Assembly: GCA_025667525.1 (NCBI GenBank)
Contig: CM046881.1
Location: 498,191,627 to 498,255,626 of the forward strand
DNA length: 64,000 nt
Direction of reading: 5' to 3'
Source: Glebionis coronaria
Taxonomy: Eukaryota; Streptophyta; Magnoliopsida; Asterales; Asteraceae
Under the pieces are notes generated by a model that worked only from the letters and a program-made list of their open reading frames with translations, had not been told where the DNA came from and did no database searches. Every line of letters starts with the position of its first letter. The stretch's first letter is position 1. The position numbers and the translations under genes were made by a program. Positions 11,076-22,109 of the stretch are shown here, piece after piece.

Positions 11076-14000
11076 ATGGCTGCCCTGGTATACCAACCTG
11101 CTCACAATAAGGTCGCTTATCTAGAAGATGGTCCACACCGTGATGATTTCACTGACATTCTGGAATTCATTGAGGCTTCTAACCTCAGGTATGCTTTTAC
11201 TGTGTGCCCCATTGTTTATGATAGTGTCATTCGTCAGTTTTGGGCTTCTGCTCGTCTTGTGGCTGTCGTTGGTCGTCCACGTAAACTTCATGCTACCATA
11301 GATGGACGTTCATACGCGGTTACTGAAGCTTCTATTCGTAGTTCCCTTCATCTTCAAGATGAAGGTGGTGATGTTTCCATCCCCAATGCGGAGGTTTTAG
11401 AGGGGATGGCTGCTATTGGGTATAATCATGGGGGGAAGTTTAACATTCAAAAGAATCGGTTTTCCCCCCAATGGAAGCTTCTAGTGCACTTTTTGATTCA
11501 TTGTTTAAGTCCCAAGTCTGGGAGTTGGGATGCTTTTCCTACTCCTTTGGCTATTGGTCTAATCTACATAGCACAGTGTAGGGTATTTAATTTCTCTCGT
11601 TATTTGTTTGATGGGATGGTTAGCAATCTGTCTAGTGCTGGTTCTAGGAAGAAATTTTTGATGTATCCTAGGTTTTTACAGCAGATACTTGTTTGTCTAC
11701 CTCGTGATAGGGCGGAGCATGAGCCTTCTAAGCTTACTGCTAAAGTATAATATAACATGACTCATGGGTTTAGCGGGGAGTGAAGGCCCCTCACTGATGC
11801 AATGTTGGGCCTTGCTCAGGGTCCTCCTGATGTTGTTGTTCCTCCGGTTGAACAAGCCGAGGAGGAACCTCAATTAGGTGATGACCCAATAGAGGAGGAG
11901 AATCCTGCTGGTGGTGCACCTAATGTGGTTGAGGAAGAGCCGGTTGAGGAGGTGGTGGTTGAAAGGCCATCCACTTCCAAGGCTGCTCCTTCTTCATTGC
12001 CACATTCGTCTCCATTTGTGGAGACTCCCCCTCCTAGTCCTGTTCCACACTCTTTTGCTAAGCCTTCTGGTGCTATTGCTCATGATACTGAACCATTTAT
12101 TGCTTCTGGTTCCAATGATGCCTTCCCTGACCCAAGTCCTCTTGGTGGGAAAGCGGAGGAGCCTATTACACTTACTTCTTTACTTGATCTTATGCACAGG
12201 TACCATGCACGGATTCTTTCCTTGGAAGCAGATTTGAATCAACATCGAAAGCTTACTCGGGAGTTTGTTCTTCCCATGGCTGACCGGATTAAAGCCTTGG
12301 AGACACAGCAGAGGCGAAGAAAGAAGCATGTGGTTCAATCTGATTCTGATGGGGAGGTTGAAGATCGTGTCGAGGATGGTTTGAATTTGTTGGCGAAGGC
12401 TGCCTTTGCTGATAAGTTGTATGATGATCTGCCGATTCCTCCTACTTCCTCCAACATTCCTTCTCCTGCTGATGTCCCTATACCAAAGCAAGATGTTGTT
12501 GGTCCTACTGCTGGTTCCACTGCTGGTCCATCTCATGATTCAAAGGGGAAAGCCCCCATGACTGATGCTCCCTCACCCCCTCGCAAGTGTACACGCAGAC
12601 AACTTGAGGATGATAGGTTGGGTGAGGAGGCTGCTCAAAGGATGCAAGCAAAAATTGATCAAGCTGCTCGGGCTGAGGAGGAAGCACTTTAGTAGCAGAG
12701 ACGTGCACAAGTGCAGCATGATACTATGCATTGGAATGATAGCGATTAGATGCGGGTGTTGACTATTCTTACCACGGATTATTCCCAGTTTACTGATCTT
12801 TTGGGTTCTGATGTGAATGAGCATAACTGTATTCCTCGAGCAATGGTGTTAATGCGCAAGCAACAGTTGGCGCTTGCTGCACAACTTCGTGAGAAGCGTA
12901 AGAACAGGCCTTTGTCGAAAGCTGAGGAGCGAAAGCAGATGCAGCGGTATGTGAAGTATCAGTCGGCTGCTTATTTCACTACTGGTTGGACATGGGAACG
13001 GGTTCGGGAATTGTCTTTTGATGAGCTGAAGGCGCTCTATGAACGAATGATCAAGCATCAGAGCACCCCAATTCCGGAGCGTTTCATTTATCGTCCTCCT
13101 CCACGTGTGGTGCCTACTTCTCAACCTGCTGTTGGTACTGGTTCTACATCTAATGCTCCTCTTGGTTCTGCTGCTATTCCATCGGTTGTTGATGTTTCTA
13201 CTGTTGATACCACCCCTACTCCTTCGGTTGCTCCTTCTGTTTCATCTCTAGGTCCCACTACCACCACCACCACTGCTACCACTACCACCACCACTGCTAC
13301 ACCTGCTATGGCATCACCATCACCACCCGTGCCTGGTCCTCAACCTATTCCTTCTTCTGGTGCAGCTCCTATTGATCCTTTGGATGGGCAAACTATTGAT
13401 TCTACTTCTACTGATCCCACTCCTGCTCCTCAGGTAAAGGTAAAGGTTGAACCCTCACCTAGTGCTCCCAACCCTCGCCGTTCCATTCACAAGCAATTGG
13501 CTAGACGTGCTAGACGTGGCAAGGCTGTTCCCTATGAGAAGCGTGCTCCCGAAAATCTTATTGATGCAACTTCTGATAGTGACTCCGATTTGCCATTGGG
13601 TAATGGATATATTACAGGTTGGACAGTTACGCCTTCCACGACTCTACCTGGTACTGTCTCTCATAGGATTACTCTTAGCGATGGTTCTGTTCGGTTTGCT
13701 TCGGGTTTGCAAGGTATTTTGTCATGGGCGGATCGTAAGGATCTTATGGCTTTATATGGGTTTGTGGATGCTGGTATGCCTGTTCATCCTAATGATGTGC
13801 CCTCCTGGCCTGGTCTGCGAGTATGGGCTGATTTGAAGATGATGCTTGATGCCCCTCCCCATGCTCCTGTTTCTGGTGTGTGGAAGGATCAGCCACAATG
13901 GGTTATTCAGCGATGGAAGTTATATGCTGGCTGTGGTGTGCATGTGTTAGAGTTGGAGTCTGGTCTTATGGTGTTCATGCTCACAAACTTGGATTATCCG

Positions 14001-14150
14001 TTGACGATTGCTTCGATGGAGGCCATGCTTGCTTGTCACCTGCATATTTCTAATGACCCTTCCGGGAATGAGTCTTCTATGGCGACTACACTGGTGGAAG
14101 GGATCCAAGCTCGTTTGCAAGCTGATAAGGTGGCTGCTTCTGGTCTGTGA
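11076..14150 (+). pseudogene. retrotransposon additional ORF (aORF), function unknown, five in-frame stops
   Basis: A single frame of about 1,025 codons is broken only by stops at 11748, 11781, 12690, 12693 and 12747. Segment 1 (224 residues) is globular, with GRPRKLHATIDGRSYAVT and SPQWKLLVHFLIHCLSPK. The middle is acidic and Pro/Ser-rich, and a basic stretch (QLREKRKNRPLSKAEER) follows. The C-terminal ~150 residues contain WVIQRWKLYAGCGVHVLELE and YPLTIASMEAML. I recall the same three-part layout in proteins next to copia pol in Tanacetum, where database names such as 'xylulose kinase' appear misassigned. Position after RNase H and before the LTR is where env-like or accessory genes sit in plant elements; no signal peptide or membrane segment is seen here. 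Confidence 0.75.
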
Positions 14151-15140
14151 TATGGTTGGTTTGTAAGTTTTTATGTTTATTGTTTTTTGTTTATCTGTTC
14201 ATACTGCAATTCTTTTCACCAATATGTAAAGTGATTGGTGACTTTCATACATTATAGTTAAAAAAAATTAAAAAAAATAAATAATAAGTAATAAAAAAAA
14301 AATTTTATTTTTATATAATATCTGCTTATACTTTAAACAAATCATGGATTTTACACTTGTGAATAGAATACCATCTGCTGATTCAAACTTTGGGTTCCTG
14401 TTGCTGGGTCACACTTGTGCTGGTTGCTTGTTTCATCTGGTGTTGGACTTGGTCTTCACAACAAATGGTCCTCAACTCACCATGTCTAACCGACAAGAAA
14501 GAGTTGATTCACCTTGAGGGTACGGCTCCTGGTGTGATTCTCAAATCCGTTGATGGTTGTCAGGTTACCCAAAACTGGATGGTTTTCACTTGCCATGGCC
14601 CTCGACTGAGCAGTGGCTAATCCAAAGGGGTACGACTCTTGGTAAAGATTTTATCAAATCCGTTGATAGCTGTAATAGCTTGCTTAAAGCTATAGGGTTT
14701 TCAACTCACCGATGCTTCATTGCTAAGAGTTGGCGAGTCCAGAAGGGTACGACTTCTGGTAAAGACATATCAAATCCGTTGACGGCTGTGTTGGTTTGCC
14801 TAAAATCATCAGGGTACCCCCACTCACCATTGATTCACGTTCTAAGAGTTGGGCTGGGTTTTGGTCTCCCAGGGTGATGCTTATTCCACTAGAAAGACTG
14901 GCTAGCCCAAGAGCGAGCAGCTACTTGGTAAAGGCTCATCAAATCTGCTCATGTTGCTGTGAAGATTCAAAACGATGCTGATTTGTTTCAAGCTTTGGAG
15001 AAGCTTCTAGTGTTCCTTGTTGCAGCGGTTCTTATGTTCCTTATATTGCTGATGCTGCTGTTTCTTTTGCTGTTTCAATCCTCAAGCTTTATTGAACGTT
15101 TTACCAGGAAACTTGAACTCAACAAGTCAAATTCAAGTTT
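14151..15140 (+). repeat. 3' spacer of element B with ~113-bp degenerate tandem repeats
   Basis: After an AT-rich stretch (14250-14340) a unit containing GGTACGACTCTTGGTAAAG and TCAAATCCGTTGATGGCTGT-like motifs recurs at about 14519, 14632, 14746 and, more degenerate, 14922. Spacing is about 113, 114 and 176 bases. The last 150 bases (14990-15140) are shared, inverted, with 5204-5350. A short frame there encodes a Leu-rich hydrophobic stretch in both copies (LMFLILLMLLFLLLF), probably fortuitous. Confidence 0.7.
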
Positions 15141-15149
15141 AGGGGAGGA
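15141..15149 (+). promoter_or_regulatory. polypurine tract of element B
   Basis: AGGGGAGGA lies one base before the LTR start TGTTAGG, the usual primer site for plus-strand DNA synthesis. Confidence 0.9.
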
Positions 15150-15150
15150 T

Positions 15151-15615
15151 TGTTAGGACCATTGGAATAGTTAATTGTAATAGGTAGACTAGGAGGTATG
15201 TAGTTCCTCCTGGTCCTAGTAGTAGTAGGAGCAAGTCGTGCTCCTGGTCCTAGTTAAAGTTAAACTTTATTATTTATTTATTATTCTGTTAGGATATGCA
15301 TGAGATATGTTAGGAAAGGATATGCATATCAATTTTACACGTTTTGTTTAATGATGCATTAGGGTTTCCTTGTAGTATAAAAGGAACCTTAGGCAGAAGG
15401 GTTAGACACACCTTCATCAAACGTAATTCTAGTCATTATCAATATTAGAAATCCTTAGAAAGGATCAAGTCTTTATAGTTATTCTGTTCTTCATTATAGT
15501 ATTTGTATTCAGCATTTATATTGTGTATAGAGTCTCTCTGTGAATAGACTTGTGATTACAGAAGTCGTTCACCGTTCCTGACAGGCTGTAAGATCCACAT
15601 CTAGTGGACCCAACA
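15151..15615 (+). repeat. LTR of copia B (465 bp), shared by two internal regions
   Basis: It is bounded TGTTAGGACC ... GACCCAACA. A polypurine tract precedes it and a primer-binding site (AGTGGTATCAGAGC, 15616-15629) follows it directly. It is therefore the 3' LTR of the element on its left and at the same time the 5' LTR of a leader on its right. It contains a TATA box at 15376-15383 and AT-rich U3-like sequence before it. Confidence 0.9.
15376..15383 (+). promoter_or_regulatory. TATA box of LTR B
   Basis: TATAAAAG within the LTR, about 240 bases before the LTR end. Likely core promoter of the family. Confidence 0.7.
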
Positions 15616-16719
15616 AGTGGTATCAGAGCTTGTTGGCTCTCGATCTGGTTGATCTACAAGGTTTTCATGTTTTTGTTTAATAAATAATGATGTTCCTGCT
15701 GATCTAGGGTTTTTCCCAACAAACCCTAGATGATTGCTGCTCTTCATATGATGTTGTTACTGTTGATGTTGCTACTGGTTCTTGACTGATCATACTGGTT
15801 GTGGGGAGTTGATTCTTGAATCAACAGTGAACCCCGTATGATCATGATGGCTGTTTCAGAATGATGGTTTCATAGCAGATTTGATGTCACTAGGGCTTTA
15901 TGCAAACCCTAATTCTGGATCACGTCCTTGTTGCTGATGGTGATGATTCGAATATGTTGCTGCTGTTAATATAATGTTGTTGTTCATTTGATGTGACTGC
16001 TGTTTCTTGATGATGTTGTTCTTAATAATTAGGGTTCCTGATAAAACCCTAGATTCGTTTTTATGCATGGAGGCAGCAGGTTCGGTGTTATTGATGGAGA
16101 TCATACTAGCTTTGGTGAGTTGATTCTTGAATCGACGATGAACCTTAGTGTGATCTATGGTGTTTCTGATGGTGTTCCATGGAGATACAACTGTCGATTT
16201 TCTATTTTTGATATTAGGGTTTTTCAGCAACCTTAAGATTGATATAACAGAAAGTACGATAATACTTTCTTTTGATTCATTATTGACGTTGCTGCTATAG
16301 AAGGTGAAGAATGATGATGTTCTGACTGCTTAGGGTTGGTTATAAAACCATAGATTCGTTTTGTGGAGGCAACAGATGATGAATGATTTGTGTAAACCCT
16401 AGGCTAATGGCAAATTCGTTCTGTGGTTAATGATTCAAGATTTACTAAATTTTATTAAATATGATTAATGATTAATGTGTGATTCAGATTTTTGCTTGTT
16501 TGGTTTTTGCGATTCTCAATGTTTTTAAAACGAATTCGAGAGCGAGATCAAGGAATTCCGTTAGGTTTCATTATTATGTACTTGGTTCGTCATTATATTC
16601 TGAGATGAAAATCTATAAATTGAATAAAACAGTTTGAAAATACTAAAAACAATTTGGATGATTAATATATGGCTAAATGCCTAGATCTAATATACATTGT
16701 GAAAAATTCATAGAGCACA
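15616..16719 (+). mobile_element. primer-binding site and untranslated leader of a second, truncated B-family copy
   Basis: TGGTATCAGAGC (15618-15629) is the initiator-tRNA-Met-type primer site. The following ~1 kb has no long frame and recurs in short motifs such as AGGGTTTTT/AAACCCTAG and TTGATTCTTGAATC (near 15800 and 16120), as expected for an untranslated leader. No gag follows. A hAT-type element begins at 16720, so the end of the leader is not well defined. Confidence 0.65.
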
Positions 16720-17382
16720 CAGGGGCGGACCCAGAACAGTACGTTATCAGGTGCACATAATTTTTTTACGAGCATCGAGGGTTTTGATTATAGGTAATCA
16801 TGAGGCGGTTTTAGACAGTTTTTGTAGAGTTACAGTTCAGCTATAAGTTTTTTAAAACCAAATATGTAAAAAAAAGTTTTGCTTTGTTTTTCTGGTTCTT
16901 GGTTTTTTCCTACTATGTTTCTGTTTTCATTAAAAGTCATATCTTCTACAAGTTTGAAATCTCTTTCAGAAATAATTGTCGCGTGAATTTAGACAGATAT
17001 TATAAGTGTAATCTCATGAATGTTTGTGGGCTAAAATGTAAATATGAAATGGAGAATTTTCAACAATAATATTTAGATGTTAAATTTAAATCATTTGAGG
17101 GACTTGTCAATAACATATATCATGAATTTGGATATCCGAAACTTGCGATGACCGATATCCGAAATTTCGAATAAAATTTTTGTATTTACGAGTACCCAAA
17201 ATTTCGAATAAAAAGTATTTACGTAACACAAAAATTAGGATCAGGTTCCTTTGGAAAAAATCTTAGTTAAGTTTATGTTATACACATTATTTTAGCTCAG
17301 TTTTTACATTATAGATATTTGAAACTTGTATTACGAGATAAACATCCACCGGGTTCCCGTAAACCCCCTAGGTCCACCCCTG
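16720..17382. mobile_element. non-autonomous hAT-type element (663 bp)
   Basis: The terminal inverted repeats are CAGGGGCGGACCCAG at the left and CTAGGTCCACCCCTG at the right, 13 of 15 positions matching. It is flanked by an 8-bp duplication AGAGCACA (16712-16719) / AGAACACA (17383-17390) with one mismatch. The 8-bp duplication points to hAT. No transposase frame is present. The interior repeats a motif around CCGAAATTTCGAATAAA. Confidence 0.85.
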
Positions 17383-17640
17383 AGAACACATGATATAATG
17401 AAACTAGAACACACGATATAATAAAACTGCTGTAAAAATATCATTAAAATAGATTCCAAATTGAATTTTACAATGATATAATATATGATATAATAGAACA
17501 CATGATATAATGAAACTAGAACATATGATATAATATATGAGAACACATGATATAATAAAACTAGAACATATGATATAATAGAACTTCTGTAAAATATCAT
17601 TAAAATAGATTCTAAATTGAATTTTACAATGAAGAAATAT
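17383..17640. repeat. AT-rich tandem repeat array (AGAACACATGATATAAT)
   Basis: Units of AGAACA(C/T)ATGATATAAT with short spacers recur at least seven times. A larger duplication of about 157 bases is also visible: CTGTAAAAATATCATTAAAA near 17430 and again near 17587. The flanking hAT element appears to have inserted into the first unit, because its target duplication equals the unit start. Confidence 0.8.
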
Positions 17641-19408
17641 ATATTTATTTAATAAAAGAAACTGAATATACCACCATGATTTGGAAAACATTTTTGATAT
17701 CACTACATTTTAATAAATATTTTTTTGAAACACTATGAATTCATTAAAAACTCCAAGTTCAATATTATAGTTGCCATAAAAACTAATAACTTTAGGCTGG
17801 TAGGAGTGGCACATAAGTCACTCACCGTCACGTCAGCGCTACCTCAGCTTTTAACAAACTCACTCAAGCTCTCCACATGAGATAATGACACTCACCCAAA
17901 CTCACTCCACATTACCTTCATTTATTTATTAAATATATTTTATTCATACAATAAAAATATTTATTCATACATTTTATTAAAACACGAATACGTAGAAAAT
18001 TAAAACACGATACAAAATTAAAAAACGATACATAGAAAATTTAAAAACAACAATTAAAACAACAAATTAAAAAGGCAAATTATATTGCGCCTTGAGACAT
18101 GATTTGAAGGAGATGGAGATGAGAGGTTTAAAACACTGCTAATTACTACTTGAAAAACAAAATGTTAAATTTGTTTCTAATAAGAAGTCAATAATAAAGT
18201 ATAGTAATTGAAAGACAAACTCTTCGGCTGTGATTAGAAGTGTCAAATTTTGTTTATTTTTTTTAATTATGAAATGTTGACCAATTTAAAAAAGAACAGT
18301 AAAAGTAACTGATACTTTTTGTTTATTTATTATTTCTTTTGGGCTATATGAGCACATGTAATACATTGGTTTTAGTAGGCGTATTTCTAAACTTTTAAAC
18401 ATGTATTATTATTTTTTTACTTTTACGTTTTTATTTGTTTGTTTCTTGTTTTAGTTTGCGCCCGTTTAGCTTGCACTCATTTATCCTCCCCACGGAAATA
18501 CTGTAAATTTGCTAGCGGATGAAGATATTTTCCGTAAAGTCTTTCACGTAGAAATCAATGCACGAGAGTAGCAAACTTTCGATCATTTTAACAAGTTTTT
18601 ATAAAATTGAGACACACAAAAAGTTGTTTTAGTGGTGAATTAGATTTGGGCTCGGCCCATATTAGATATGTTTGGAATATTAGTCCACTAACATTTGGGC
18701 TCGAAAAGTTTTTCACGTACTTGTCTACTTGAAAGTTGAAACAAGTAGTTTTTGAAAAATATGGCCCAAGGCATAAAAATTTGTTCTCAGCAAAAGTGCA
18801 AGACTGAATTATTTTTTATTTTCAGAATTTAATAATATTTCGAGCAACAGCATAAAAGACTGTACATGACAAATATACTAAACAGGCTAAGCTCAATTCA
18901 AACCAAATCATACAGTTGAAAGTTGAGTACCAACCAGAATATATATTTATTAATATAAAAATGGTGTGTGTTTGTATATGAATGATGATTGTCATTTTAG
19001 TAAGTTTGAGTATTTTTTTTACGTGAAATACTAGTACAATAATCCATAACACATGTTAATTTTTTGAAAGTAAAAACTAGAAAGCAAGTTTACAATAAGT
19101 AAATTAAAGGTATGAAAAACACATTTAAATAAACATAACGCCTCAAACATACAAAAGACATATGTAAATCAAAAGATAGAGTTGTTACTTGGTTTTATAT
19201 CAGGATGTTTGGCAGGAATGAGAAGAAAGGTTTGATGCACGAAATGGAAATAAAGAAACAAAAATGAATTTCTTAACTTGTGTATATATTATCTCTATTA
19301 ATTTATAAAAAAACTCATCTTAGTGTTAATAAGGTAAATTTTTATACTTTAGGGCCCGTTTGGTTGATGCGTCTAGACATTAAACATTAGGGTTGGATGG
19401 ATAAATGT
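17641..19408. other. AT-rich intergenic DNA, no gene recognised
   Basis: I see no protein similarity, conserved splice structure or clear terminal repeats. GTCACGTCAGC at about 17826-17850 stands out as GC-rich. Short frames here encode low-complexity Phe/Ile/Tyr-rich peptides and are not supported. Confidence 0.5.
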
Positions 19409-19410
19409 TA

Positions 19411-19680
19411 CTCCCTCCGTTCCATGTTAAGTGTCTAAATTCTTTATGCACAATGTTTTAAGTTTATTATATTCTTACTATTATTAGCTACCAAATGACA
19501 ATTATATTTTCATTTAATACAAAAAAGACAAAAAGAAAAAACACCAATTAAATATGGGCCACATATTAAAAGGCATAAATAGAAAATCAATTATTAATAT
19601 TCTCTCATTTATTATTGTGAACACTTAATATGAGACAACCGAAAATTCCATTGTGAACACTTAATATGGGACGGAGGGAG
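19411..19680. mobile_element. Stowaway-like MITE (270 bp)
   Basis: CTCCCTCCGTTCCATGTTAA at the left and its near-perfect inverse ending GGGACGGAGGGAG at the right match the canonical Stowaway terminus CTCCCTCCGT. A TA lies on each side (19409-19410 and 19681-19682). The right arm's GTGAACACTTAATATG is duplicated just inside the end (about 19615 and 19653). Confidence 0.92.
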
Positions 19681-19868
19681 TATTTGATTTAACGGGTTTG
19701 GTTTAAAAAACAGACATCAATACCACGACAATGAGATTTCTCAAAACCACTCAAACGTGGTAGGATTTCTCTCTCTTCAAAATATATACTATTATTTATT
19801 TAACTTTTATTGTGCATAACAGTAAATCCTTGTGTAGACCACACAAAGTTTTTTGTTTCAATACATTA

Positions 19869-20195
19869 AGGGTACGTTTGGTTTAAAGTCAGGTTTTACT
19901 TTAATAGTAGGTTTATAAAGTAAGGAAGTTTAGGATTGTGTTTAAAAAAAGTAGTAATATATAATATAGATTTTTCATTATATATTTATTTTTAAAACAT
20001 ACTGTCGAATAAAATAATATAAAAATTTGAATAAATGAAAGAGAGAGAAAAATTATAAGATGAGAAATAAAAGATAAGAAATCTTTTGACAAAGATTTAG
20101 AAAAACCATCAAATACGTCGGGCTGACTAAACAGACCGCATGCATTTACTAATCTAATACAACAATAAATTTTAGCTTTTAACCAAATGCATCCT
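19869..20195. mobile_element. MITE-like element with GGGTACGTTTGGTT ends
   Basis: ATTAAGGGTACGTTTGGTT (19865-) pairs with AACCAAATGCATCCTTAAT (-20199) with three mismatches. The target duplication is TA or TAA; the symmetrical ends make it ambiguous. The interior is AT-rich and non-coding. A similar end (GGGCCCGTTTGGTT, 19353) just left of the Stowaway may be another truncated copy. Confidence 0.65.
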
Positions 20196-20239
20196 TAATA
20201 TTTAAATTAAATAAAATTTTAAAATAAGAAATAAATGTA

Positions 20240-20500
20240 TTAATCAACAAGTCATGGGTTCGATTAACAAAGCAAACCGTTCGAGCTACAAAATTACGTG
20301 TTCGATTATTGGGTTAACCCGGTCAAGTAACGAGTCACGAGTTCGACTACATGATCAGTTATTCAATTTGATTGAACCAACGGGCCACGAGTTTTACTAT
20401 TGGGTCAACCCAATCAAGTAACCGGATCACCGATTTAACTATATTCCACTACAGGTCACGCGTTCAATCAACAGATTAAATTAACGAATTACGGGTTCAC
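20240..20500. repeat. degenerate array of GTTCGA(T/C)TA-type units
   Basis: Units resembling CACGAGTTCGACTA or CATGGGTTCGATTA, often with GGTCAACCC(A/G)(A/G)TCAAGTAAC, recur about six times. The TTCGA cores look like tRNA T-loops, but there is no cloverleaf. Confidence 0.5.
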
Positions 20501-20559
20501 TGGACGCGTTTTCAGTTTCGGTGATCCAGGTCACGCGTTTTCAGTTCCGGCCACCGGAG

Positions 20560-20870
20560 CTCCTCTGGTGATGTTTTCCGGCGAAAAGATTGGATTTTGG
20601 GAAATGGGTTTTGCTCAGCTAGTTTTTCTGCTAAGGACAGTGAAATCTTGGCCCAAAAAATGTGCGGCGGCGGTGGAGGCGTTTTCCGGAGAAAAGATTG
20701 GATTTTGAGAAATGGGTTTTGTTCAGTTAGTTTAAATGTTAATGGTAGGGAAAAATGTGTGGCGGAGGTTGGCGGATGCGACGACGGCGATGGTGGTTTC
20801 CGGCGTAATGATGGAATTTTGTCAGTTAGTTTAAATGTTAATGGTAGTGATGAGATATGGTGGGGATTTG
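20560..20870. repeat. three ~110-bp imperfect tandem repeats (TTTTCCGG(C/A)GAAAAGATTG)
   Basis: TTTTCCGGCGAAAAGATTGG with AAATGGGTTTTG and CAG(C/T)TAGTTT recurs at about 20573, 20680 and, diverged, 20797. This makes an apparent minus-strand repeat protein (LPLTFKLTEQNPF units) that is best explained as a by-product of the repeat. Confidence 0.7.
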
Positions 20871-20879
20871 GGTAAAAAG

Positions 20880-22060
20880 TTAGTGGCAGCGGGTGACGTT
20901 GGTGGTGATGGGTGCTGAACAAGAAGGTGGGTTTGAGGTACCTGCTGCGGTTAATACTACTAACCATTTCTGGCTTGGTACTGTTGCTGCCATGGTTTCA
21001 AGGTTTGTGCAACTAGCACACATCTACGCTTAGTTCAATGATTATCTAGTTCTAGCTTGGATGTGTTTGGCGTTGCATTCTGAAAGTGATTATCGGATTT
21101 TAGTGTTCATAAGCGTAGATGTGTTTGGAATTGCATTCCTGATTTCCTCTCATTTAAATATTTAGGGGTCGTATTATATGTAGATCTTTTGACAGAGGAA
21201 TTTGCGAAACACTAAACAAATGGAAGCAGGCCGATAGAATGTGCCCTGCAACTGGCTTTATAATGTTAATTATGCGATGTCAGTTATTCTGTATCACATA
21301 CTCATTGTCAAAATTTAATGCCAAACACCCTATAATAGGAAAACGTTTAAGTCTAGTTTTTTTTAACATAATTTATACTCTTACTGATGACTTTTGAAAT
21401 TTGCAATATTGTTCTATAGAGTCAATCTTGATGTTATTTATGATATGTACTTATCTAGAGCCAATGGAGTGAACATACTAGTGTGATACTGCAAAACAAT
21501 TGCATGTTTATGAGCGACCAGCCTCTACGTCTAGAGTTAGGACCGAGATGCAAAAATTCGAGGTGCAAATAGTTAGATAGTGTATATGACAACATAGATG
21601 CTTAAAGGAAGCATTTTTAGCCTGATTCATTGATTTTTTCTTAAGAATTACTTTAGGAAGCTGATTAGTAGCTACTAAACATGAGCTTTTTCCAATAGTC
21701 AAGACTTTGGCATAGTTGTAAACCACACTTGATAAGCTTAGCCAAACTCTCATTGCTTTTTTCCATTTTCACTTTCCACGTCTTTGGATAAGGCTATGTC
21801 AACTTTTATAAATTGGATAGAAATTGCCCACCCTACCTAGACACAAGAAACGCAAACTTTTCATCTTTCTTTCTATATGCAAGATGATACGCTTATATGA
21901 TCTCTCTCCGTCACAAGCTGCCCCGTATCAAAGCTGTTGAGTTTTGTTTTACATCAAAAATACATTGTTTAACTAGCTAGCTCTTATTCTTAATATATTT
22001 AACATTTAAGTAATCACAACTGTCAATTTCTTATTAGATGGAAGGAGCACACAACAATCA
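20880..22060. other. intergenic DNA, no gene recognised
   Basis: Mixed-composition sequence with no recognised protein, RNA gene or clear element ends. It leads into the block of gene fragments that starts near 22.1 kb. Confidence 0.4.
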
Positions 22061-22109
22061 GAAGATGTTCCGGAGTTGAAGAGAAGGAGACTGATCCGCA
22101 TAAAACAAT

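Larger units (their letters stand above)
5405..15615 (+). mobile_element. Ty1/copia LTR retrotransposon B with additional ORF
   Basis: The order on the plus strand is gag, protease, integrase, RT, RNase H, spacer, additional ORF, repeat-rich spacer, polypurine tract and 3' LTR. The 5' LTR, primer-binding site and leader are missing; the left end abuts an inverted copy of the element's own 3' end. All three coding parts carry in-frame stops. Two pol stops fit single transitions (CAG or TGG to TAG) and a third fits CAA to TAA. The copy is therefore a decayed relic that still shows its domain structure well. Confidence 0.88.

Noticed and set aside
12180..12824. Minus-strand frames opposite the extra ORF
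   Set aside because: They are antisense shadows of the Ser/Pro-rich coding sequence.
11076..14150. Naming the extra ORF a metabolic kinase
   Set aside because: Similar proteins carry such names in databases, but no kinase fold or sugar-binding motif is visible and the gene lies inside a retrotransposon.
14959..15156. Small membrane-protein gene at the 3' end of element B
   Set aside because: The Leu-rich stretch is present in both inverted copies, but it overlaps the polypurine tract and LTR start, so a non-coding role explains its conservation.
17331..17703. Short Ile/Tyr/Ser-rich frames on the minus strand
   Set aside because: They are translations of the AT-rich tandem array and vary with unit number.
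20240..20500. tRNA genes suggested by repeated GGTTCGA(T/C)T
   Set aside because: No acceptor stem or cloverleaf could be drawn around any copy; the motif is part of a degenerate repeat.
20512..20967. Minus-strand 151-codon Pro/Ser-rich repeat protein
   Set aside because: The repeats follow the ~110-bp DNA tandem array; no splice sites, promoter or known domain, and the same repeats are readable in other frames.
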